NCBI GenBank assembly: GCA_020628085.1
Contig: JAHDFQ010000008.1
Span: 1-58,129, forward strand
Direction of reading: 5' to 3'
Origin: Saprospiraceae bacterium
GTDB taxonomy: Bacteria; Bacteroidota; Bacteroidia; Chitinophagales; Saprospiraceae
Length of the DNA: 58,129 bases
Shown here: positions 52,609-58,129 of the stretch, piece by piece
Position numbering within the stretch: position 1 is the first letter of the stretch
Layout: each line of letters starts with the position of its first letter
Position numbers and translations under genes: made by a program
The notes under the pieces: model-generated
Databases searched by the model: none
The model's input: the letters and a program-made list of their open reading frames with translations, nothing else
What the model was told of the DNA's origin: nothing

Positions 52609-52986
52609 ATGACAAGCCTAGCGTTTTCTAAATTAGAACACCTCAAAAGTAAAGTCCGAATCGGACAACTGTTCAAAGAAGGCAAATCCTTTAGTAAATA
52701 TCCTATCAGAGTAGTTTGGTTGGAGCAAAAAGAAGTACATTCCACTGCTTTTCCAGCACAAATGGCACTCACCGTTCCTAAAAAGAACTTTAAGAAAGCA
52801 GTAGATCGGAATCGACTACGGCGACAGATCAGAGAAGCATATCGTCTCAACAAATCTATTCTATATCAACGCCTCACAGAAGCTGATAAATCTATATCGC
52901 TGATGTTTATTTATGTAGGAAAAGAAGCTACCTCCTACCAAAAAATAGAACGTTCGATGATTAAGATTTTAAATCAAATCGAATGA
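52609..52986 (+). CDS. rnpA: ribonuclease P protein component
   Basis: 125 residues. Protein subunit that assists the RNase P RNA in tRNA 5' maturation. RIGQLFKEGKSFSKYPIRVVW and the RNR signature KAVDRNRLRRQIREAYRLN are present. Transcribed with rpmH from the promoter at 52254. yidC does not follow; the next gene is ferritin on the other strand, with a shared terminator between. Confidence 0.95.
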   Translation: MTSLAFSKLEHLKSKVRIGQLFKEGKSFSKYPIRVVWLEQKEVHSTAFPAQMALTVPKKNFKKAVDRNRLRRQIREAYRLNKSILYQRLTEADKSISLMFIYVGKEATSYQKIERSMIKILNQIE

Positions 52987-52993
52987 TAAAAAC

Positions 52994-53023
52994 AACCAAG
53001 ATCTGCCAAAGCAAATCTTGGTT
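52994..53023. terminator. bidirectional terminator between rnpA and ferritin
   Basis: 9-bp stem AACCAAGAT (52994-53002) / ATCTTGGTT (53015-53023) with 12-base loop, in the 45-base gap between convergent genes. Confidence 0.7.
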
Positions 53024-53031
53024 ATCAGAGA

Positions 53032-53559
53032 TTATACTTCTTCTCCTGCCGCCTCAGCCGCTAATTCAGCTTTATTGATTTTTTCAATCTCTTTATCGAT
53101 ATAATATAACGATTGAGGTCCATCACCAATCAATTTAATTCGATCTAAAATAGAACGCATCAACGCTTCTTCTTCTCGCTGTTCATCAATGTACCACTGC
53201 AAAAACTGATAAGTAGTATGATCTTTCTCTTCTAAACTAATAGCCACTAAATCGTGGATAGACTTGGTTACTTTTTGCTCGTGTTTATACACTTCCTCAA
53301 ACATTTCTCTGATTGTTCCAAAATCGTGAGGAGCCTGAGCAATAGAAGGGGTTAAAGCATGTCCATCTACCTCATAGATATAATGAAATATTTTAAGCAT
53401 ATGCTCTCGTTCTTCGTCTGATTGACGGTGCATAAACTGCGCCGACCCTTCAAATCCTTCTTTATCACACCAAGAAGCCATAGATAAATATAAAAACGAG
53501 GCGTATCCTTCTAATCCGATCTGCTTATTCAAAGCAGCTAACATTCTGTCAGAAATCAT
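53032..53559 (-). CDS. ferritin (non-heme)
   Basis: 175 residues. Stores iron in a 24-mer shell. Ferroxidase ligands follow the FtnA pattern: E17, Y24, E50, H53 and the later Glu pair in YIDEQREEEALMRSI; LEGYASFLYLSMASWCDKEG is typical of prokaryotic ferritin. The acidic C-terminal tail (AELAAEAAGEEV) is longer than in E. coli FtnA. No Fur-like operator is clear in the upstream region. Confidence 0.95.
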   Translation of the reverse strand: MISDRMLAALNKQIGLEGYASFLYLSMASWCDKEGFEGSAQFMHRQSDEEREHMLKIFHYIYEVDGHALTPSIAQAPHDFGTIREMFEEVYKHEQKVTKSIHDLVAISLEEKDHTTYQFLQWYIDEQREEEALMRSILDRIKLIGDGPQSLYYIDKEIEKINKAELAAEAAGEEV

Positions 53560-53891
53560 ATATTTTCGGTTTTAATTAATTCAAAAAATTAGATGACCAT
53601 TTGCAGAATAATTTCTCAATCATTTTGTGGTCAATACAATAATAAGTTATTTTAGTAAATAAAGTTTTAAGTTTTTTATTGGATAAAATTTCCTTTATTT
53701 TTTTATTTCATAGTATTTTGATAATCAGTAATTTATAGATTATTTGGATTGGTTTCAAATTATAAAATGTACTTCTCTACAACTTTCTTATAAAGATATT
53801 CTACTTTAGAAGAATAGGGTACAAGGAAAAAAGAAATTTAAACATGTACATTTATTTGTATCCAACCGCTAACACAAAAAAGATGATCTAA
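53560..53891. other. AT-rich divergent region
   Basis: 332 bases between the divergent ferritin gene and the next gene. Contains no ORF and no promoter pair that I would stand behind. Confidence 0.5.
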
Positions 53892-54404
53892 ATGAAGAAG
53901 CCGTACATATTGTTCTTTTTTCTGACTATAATTGCCATGACCTCTGTTAACGCTCAACTCTTTCTGCAAATAGAAAAGGCAGGTAGTTTGAAAACTATAA
54001 AATATCAAATTGGAGATCAAGTGACGTTCAAGCTAAAAGGAGCGGAGCAAAACTACCGAACAGAATATATTGAAAATATTATTCCTGAGGAGAATATCAT
54101 TGTTTTTTCCAATGGTATGGCCAATCTTGATGACATCACCGCTATTCGCTCATTTCACCCTTCTCGATGGTCAAAACCCGTAGGAGCATCATTAATGTCT
54201 TTCGGTTTAGGTTGGGGTTTTTTCTCTTTAGTAGGAGCTGTAGTAGGAACACCGATGACCATCAGTACTGCTGTTGTAGTCGGTACGGGGTTTGGACTTG
54301 GATGGCTCATACAAAAAATATTTGTTCACAAAACATACCGCATTAAAAATAAAAGACGACTCCGAATCCTCGATTTACGTGTAATCGCCCCCATAACTGC
54401 CTAA
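53892..54404 (+). CDS. small membrane protein of unknown function
   Basis: 170 residues. Cleavable signal (MKKPYILFFFLTIIAMTSVNAQ), a beta-rich region (IKYQIGDQVTFKLKGAEQNYRTEYI and IIVFSNGMANLDDITAIRSF), two Gly-rich hydrophobic segments (about 97-120 and 124-143) and a basic tail (RIKNKRRLRILDLR). The pattern FKLKG...DDIxxIRSF resembles a recurrent Bacteroidota family that seems to sense or modify the envelope, without known role. Followed by a terminator. Confidence 0.75.
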   Translation: MKKPYILFFFLTIIAMTSVNAQLFLQIEKAGSLKTIKYQIGDQVTFKLKGAEQNYRTEYIENIIPEENIIVFSNGMANLDDITAIRSFHPSRWSKPVGASLMSFGLGWGFFSLVGAVVGTPMTISTAVVVGTGFGLGWLIQKIFVHKTYRIKNKRRLRILDLRVIAPITA

Positions 54405-54427
54405 TTACCTATCCAATAAGTATGAAT

Positions 54428-54445
54428 ATACCCGAAACAGGGTAT
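54428..54445 (+). terminator. terminator after the unknown membrane protein
   Basis: ATACCC / GGGTAT with loop GAAACA, then a T-rich tract (54451-54457). Confidence 0.65.
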
Positions 54446-54467
54446 TTCTATTTTTTTATCTTTAAAC

Positions 54468-54475
54468 TACCTTTG
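54468..54475 (+). promoter_or_regulatory. candidate -7 box for the giant surface protein gene
   Basis: TACCTTTG fits the consensus exactly; no TTG at the right distance upstream. It would give an exceptionally long leader (about 385 bases) that includes both palindromes. Confidence 0.4.
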
Positions 54476-54674
54476 TATTTAAGTAACAAGTAAGAGATAA
54501 ATAAGATCATCTCATTGCTGTTAGGAAAGAGAATTAAAATTTAAAAGGAAATTATCAAATCCATTTCTACTGAAAGAAAGTAATCTTCTGAATACTTTTA
54601 ATCTCTACCTACTATAATCTATAGTACTTCCCCTTTACCGTATTTTCATCCCAATCCGTTCAAAATAGATAAAT

Positions 54675-54730
54675 CACATTCAGTTGAATTATTCAACTCA
54701 ATGTGTTATGCTGTTTGGTATCATGCCAAA
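54675..54730. repeat. two adjacent palindromes in the leader of the giant gene
   Basis: CACATTCAGTTGAA (54675-54688) pairs with TTCAACTCAATGTG (54692-54705) with one mismatch around TTA. Nine bases later TTTGGTATCATGCCAAA (54714-54730) is an 8+1+8 dyad with one G-T pair. No T run follows either. Confidence 0.7.
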
Positions 54731-54867
54731 TAGTACTAATAAATTACATAGCACTAATTGAATTTCAAATTACACTGTGATCCTACTGAACAAATATCAA
54801 AAAGAATCTGAATTAATCGAAGAAGCAAAAAATCTATTATTGAGCAAATTTTAATCTGAAAAAGGAG

Positions 54868-57800
54868 ATGAAGAAGATTTACGTTTTATTTACAATGTTG
54901 TTAGCCCTCGGATTTGGCAACTTAATGGCACAAGGACAAGGTCTTTGTACATATAGTCAAGATTCCGTTAAGCAAACATTATTGAACCTTCCTCAACAAG
55001 ATGGGAAGTGTATTTATTTATTAGTGCTAGAAGATACAGGTGGAGATGGCTGGGATGGTGCATCAATTGATGTTTCTATTGCAGAAGGGGAAGATACCAA
55101 TTATAAGGTAACTCCACAAGATACGTTTTGTTTGACTATTCCTATTTATATAGAAGATGGACAAACGATTGATTTGACGTATTGGAATGGTGCAAATGAA
55201 GACGAGCATAGTTTTTATCTGTACGATTCAAATGGTGATTTAGCCGTTGACGACGAAGGTGTGATAATGGCTATTGGACCAAATATTCCTGCAAACGATC
55301 AGTTCCGTGTAAAGGCAACTTGCCCTTTCTCCAACTGTAACGGGGAATTAATAGAAACGAACATGTTCGTACAAGGACTATTATGTCCAGATGAGCCAGT
55401 ATTCTGGCAAATTTTGGATAGTAACGGTGATATCGTGTATGCTGCTGGGCCAACTATTGATATTGATGAATTACAACAAGACAGCATTTTCTTAGAAAAA
55501 TGTGAAGAATACACCTTAGTATTCGGTAGTTCTATTGGTACAGATTGGGCTTCATTGGCTTGGAGTTTGAGAACATTAGATCCTAATTACGGAGATTTAT
55601 TGTTCCAAGGCGTTCGCGCTATTGCTGGCGATAATCCTGCACCAGCAGACTTTGTTGATGGTATGTTAATGCAACAATTAACTATTCCTTGTGAGCCTAC
55701 AGCACAAGATTTAATCGTAATTGAAGGAGGTGATCCTGCTACATGTACTTACAATGGTATAGATACAGATGGTGATAATGTTTTAGAAACATTGATCAAT
55801 TTCCCATTAGTAGAACCAATTGCTTGTTACCCACAATTGGGGCACGTATTATGTGCGAGTCCTGCAGTAACAGTAGAATTGTACTTGCCATTTGATTTTG
55901 ATAACAATTTCGATAATGTAATTTTAGGTTCTTATAATTACGATCATTTAGGTGTATATTCAGACGCTACCAACCCAGCAGATGGTATGGTAGTAGATAC
56001 AAATGGTGACGGTGTTGTAGATGCAGTACAAATAGACTATTCTACAGCAACTCAAGGATTTAATCCAGCACCTTTCTTCCCTAATGGTATTGAAGCAGGT
56101 TCTTATGATGTTTGTTATCAAATGACGTATAACTGTCAGGATTTTAACGATCCAGTAACAGTAATGGATTGTACTAAATTCCAAGTAACAACGACTTCTA
56201 ATCCTGTTTTAGCTTGTAATGATTTAGTGAACATTTCACTAAACTATTCAGGAAGAGGATTACCTTTCTTCCAATTCTGTCAACAACAAGTTACGGCTGA
56301 TGATGTATTAGAAGACTTTACAGGTTGTGCAGGAGATTATGTGATTAATATTTTTGGCGCACCAACAAACTTTAGTGGTGATCCAGTAAATGGTGATTCA
56401 GATTTTATTGTTGCTGATATGGCAGGTGGAATCTACGATTATACCGTAACACATATTGCTTCTGGTAATAAATGTTGGGGACAACTGAGAGTAGAAGATA
56501 AAGAAGCTCCATTGTTGAGCTGTAACTCTTACGAAGCACCTTGTAATCACCCAGACGCACTAACTTTAGGTGGTTTTGCAGGTAACCAAGGATATTCTAT
56601 TGTAGAAGATTTCTGTGTTGGTGAGCAAGCGATTAAGTTTGGTGAAACTTCAAATGCGAACTTAATGCAGATTTCTGGTGGTAATCAAATTCCAATCGAA
56701 TTGGGATGTGCACCACTTGGTGAAATCGTGAAACAAGTTCAGTTAGTTATTACTATCGAGCACACGAAGCCAGAGGATGTAAAATTACATGTAACACCTC
56801 CAGGTGGATCTCAAATTCGTATCAACAGAACATTAGAATCAGGTGTTGAAGCTGTAATCAGAGTAAACATTATTCCTGGTCAATCTTATGATGCGTTGAA
56901 CGGAGAATGGATTTTACACTTGACAGATATTGAAGACGAAAATGAAGATGAGTGTACGATGATCGGTACTCCAGATGCAAGTTATGGTAAGTTAATCAAA
57001 GCTTGTTTGAGAGTAACACATGGTTACCCAGATCCATATCAGTTTACAGATTGTAACAGTGCTGGAAACCCAGTATTGTTGAATGAAAATATTATTGAAA
57101 CAGATTGTGATCAAAGCGAGTGGTATGGTATGACTGTTGAGCGTACTTGGCAAGCGGCTGATGATTTTGGAAATACATCTACTTGTATCCAAACAATTAG
57201 CTTAGTTGCTCCAACGTATAATGATATTGTTAAACCAGCAGACTCTGCTTTTGAATGCGGTTCGTTAACGAACGAAGCAGATCCTGATCCAATCGAAACA
57301 GGTATTCCTACTTATGGATGTTTTGACTTAGTTGATTCATTACACCATGGATTATGTGATATTTCTTTCACTTATGAAGATGCTACATTACCAACTTGTG
57401 GTAATGGTAAAAAAATCATCCGTACGTGGACGTTTGTCGCTTGGTGTTCAGGTGTAACACATACATATGAGCAAACTATTAAGATTGAAGATACTACTGG
57501 TCCAACAATTGATGTTGATGCTATCGTTTTAGAAAGTACAGAAGCATACGACTGTAATGCTGATGTAGATTTAATGTCTGCTGTAACTGACGGATGTTCT
57601 GGTGTAGCTTCAGTTACGGCAACTTATGTTGCTGGTGGTGGTGCATACAACCCATTAGGTACATTAGTATTTGTAAATGTAATGGCAGGTGAGCAATTGG
57701 AAAACCTTCCACTTGGTTCAACTGAGGTAAGCATTATAGCAAGAGATAGTTGTTTGAACGAAACAACTCAAATTGTAACAATTGAAGTATCTGATCAAAT

Positions 57801-58129
57801 CGCACCAATTGCAATTTGTGATGACAACTTACACGTTTCTTTAGGAGCAGACGGTACAGCTCGTATCTATGCTGCTGATTTTGACGAAGGTTCTTACGAT
57901 AATTGTGGTGATGTTACTTTATTAATCAACAACAATAGCTTCTTTGCTCAAAGAGATTATTATGAAGTGGATTGTGGCGATTTAGGAATGGTAACCTTAT
58001 ACTTATTCGTTGAAGACGAAAATGGTAATGAAAGCACTTGCTGGGCGGATATCCTAGTTGAAGATGCTTTGACACCAGTAATCACAGGGCCAGCGGATAT
58101 TACAATTACTTGTGATGATCCAGCCGTAC
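54868..58129 (+). CDS. giant Cys-rich multidomain surface protein (partial, continues past the window)
   Basis: 1087 codons are visible, no stop. Signal peptide 1-22 (MKKIYVLFTMLLALGFGNLMAQ). Residues about 28-150: a beta domain with GGDGWDGASIDVSI, a motif common at the start of Bacteroidota surface proteins. Around 615-720 a region resembling a proprotein-convertase P domain (VQLVITIEHTKPEDVKLHV, LNGEWILHLTDIEDENED). Then HYR/Ig-like repeats beginning DTTGPTIDVDAIV (about 874), DQIAPIAICDDNLHV (about 976) and ALTPVITGPADITITCDDPA (about 1066), with paired Cys. Such proteins usually end in a T9SS sorting domain and serve as adhesins or gliding surface proteins; the end is not visible here. 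No enzyme motif seen. Confidence 0.88.
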   Translation, partial: MKKIYVLFTMLLALGFGNLMAQGQGLCTYSQDSVKQTLLNLPQQDGKCIYLLVLEDTGGDGWDGASIDVSIAEGEDTNYKVTPQDTFCLTIPIYIEDGQTIDLTYWNGANEDEHSFYLYDSNGDLAVDDEGVIMAIGPNIPANDQFRVKATCPFSNCNGELIETNMFVQGLLCPDEPVFWQILDSNGDIVYAAGPTIDIDELQQDSIFLEKCEEYTLVFGSSIGTDWASLAWSLRTLDPNYGDLLFQGVRAIAGDNPAPADFVDGMLMQQLTIPCEPTAQDLIVIEGGDPATCTYNGIDTDGDNVLETLINFPLVEPIACYPQLGHVLCASPAVTVELYLPFDFDNNFDNVILGSYNYDHLGVYSDATNPADGMVVDTNGDGVVDAVQIDYSTATQGFNPAPFFPNGIEAGSYDVCYQMTYNCQDFNDPVTVMDCTKFQVTTTSNPVLACNDLVNISLNYSGRGLPFFQFCQQQVTADDVLEDFTGCAGDYVINIFGAPTNFSGDPVNGDSDFIVADMAGGIYDYTVTHIASGNKCWGQLRVEDKEAPLLSCNSYEAPCNHPDALTLGGFAGNQGYSIVEDFCVGEQAIKFGETSNANLMQISGGNQIPIELGCAPLGEIVKQVQLVITIEHTKPEDVKLHVTPPGGSQIRINRTLESGVEAVIRVNIIPGQSYDALNGEWILHLTDIEDENEDECTMIGTPDASYGKLIKACLRVTHGYPDPYQFTDCNSAGNPVLLNENIIETDCDQSEWYGMTVERTWQAADDFGNTSTCIQTISLVAPTYNDIVKPADSAFECGSLTNEADPDPIETGIPTYGCFDLVDSLHHGLCDISFTYEDATLPTCGNGKKIIRTWTFVAWCSGVTHTYEQTIKIEDTTGPTIDVDAIVLESTEAYDCNADVDLMSAVTDGCSGVASVTATYVAGGGAYNPLGTLVFVNVMAGEQLENLPLGSTEVSIIARDSCLNETTQIVTIEVSDQIAPIAICDDNLHVSLGADGTARIYAADFDEGSYDNCGDVTLLINNNSFFAQRDYYEVDCGDLGMVTLYLFVEDENGNESTCWADILVEDALTPVITGPADITITCDDPAV

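Larger units (their letters stand above)
54405..54867. other. 463-base regulatory region before the giant surface protein
   Basis: Contains a terminator-like hairpin (54428-54445), a TACCTTTG box (54468-54475), a 31-base near-perfect palindrome (54675-54705) and a second 17-base palindrome (54714-54730). No ORF. The ATG at 54868 is preceded by AAAGGAG only one base away, too close for a Shine-Dalgarno contact. Confidence 0.6.

Noticed and set aside
54861-54867. AAAGGAG before the giant protein as a Shine-Dalgarno site
   Set aside because: It touches the ATG with almost no spacing, and other highly expressed genes in the window lack such motifs.
1-58129. CRISPR array, insertion sequence or prophage
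   Set aside because: No regularly spaced repeats, transposase, integrase or phage structural gene is present in the window.

Overview
The window is a chromosomal segment of a low-GC member of the Bacteroidota, most likely a Saprospiria-like marine or freshwater bacterium. The class is an inference; the phylum is well supported. Evidence for the phylum: A-rich leaders without Shine-Dalgarno motifs before strongly expressed genes, promoters of the TTG-N19-21-TANNTTTG type, type IX secretion (T9SS) C-terminal sorting domains, a TonB receptor with an N-terminal carboxypeptidase-regulatory-like domain, and families largely restricted to this phylum (DUF4856, Bacteroidota-type imelysin, HD-Pycsar-effector fusion).

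Layout. (1) 1-6.2 kb: a partial HD-domain/Pycsar-effector-like membrane protein, an MGMT-like DNA repair protein, a repeat-rich intergenic island, a REC-PAS-kinase-REC hybrid protein whose kinase core has lost its phosphoacceptor histidine, a polyprenyl synthetase and a GNAT acetyltransferase. (2) 6.3-26.3 kb: the str, S10, spc and alpha ribosomal clusters, complete and collinear (rpsL, rpsG, fusA, rpsJ through secY, map, infA, rpmJ, rpsM, rpsK, rpsD, rpoA, rplQ), without tuf and adk. Promoters precede rpsL and infA and probably lie before rpsJ and rplP. Terminator-like hairpins follow fusA, secY, rpsD and rplQ and cut the cluster into several transcription units. (3) 26.4-30.2 kb: a T9SS-exported M1 aminopeptidase, a cupin and an alpha/beta hydrolase. 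(4) 30.2-39.4 kb, minus strand: a probable iron or metal acquisition locus, DUF4856 lipoprotein, imelysin-like lipoprotein, HTTM (vitamin-K-carboxylase-like) membrane protein, an unknown lipoprotein, a DUF4442 thioesterase-fold protein, a FecA-like TonB receptor and an M14 carboxypeptidase. (5) 39.5-46.9 kb: recJ, an HU/IHF protein, a TPR protein, a 31-residue very basic COX24/mS38-like protein, RNase G, purine nucleoside phosphorylase, a tiny lipoprotein and TonB. (6) 47-52.2 kb: a GH74-like BNR-repeat T9SS protein, a TlpA-type thioredoxin lipid/periplasmic protein and a WG-repeat protein. (7) 52.2-58.1 kb: rpmH-rnpA, ferritin, an unknown membrane protein, and the 5' part of a giant Cys-rich multidomain surface protein running off the window.

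How it fits together: region 4 plus TonB (46 kb) and ferritin (53 kb) form a plausible iron uptake and storage set; the T9SS-tagged peptidase, the BNR protein and the giant adhesin-like protein form the secreted/surface set; the rest is translation, RNA turnover and DNA maintenance. The most unusual items are the HD-Pycsar-effector protein, the pseudokinase hybrid regulator, the imelysin/DUF4856/HTTM locus with altered imelysin motif and a perfect 17-bp palindrome inside the HTTM gene, the promoter box inside the fusA terminator loop, and the 31-residue basic protein before RNase G. No tRNA, rRNA, CRISPR array, insertion sequence or prophage was seen.
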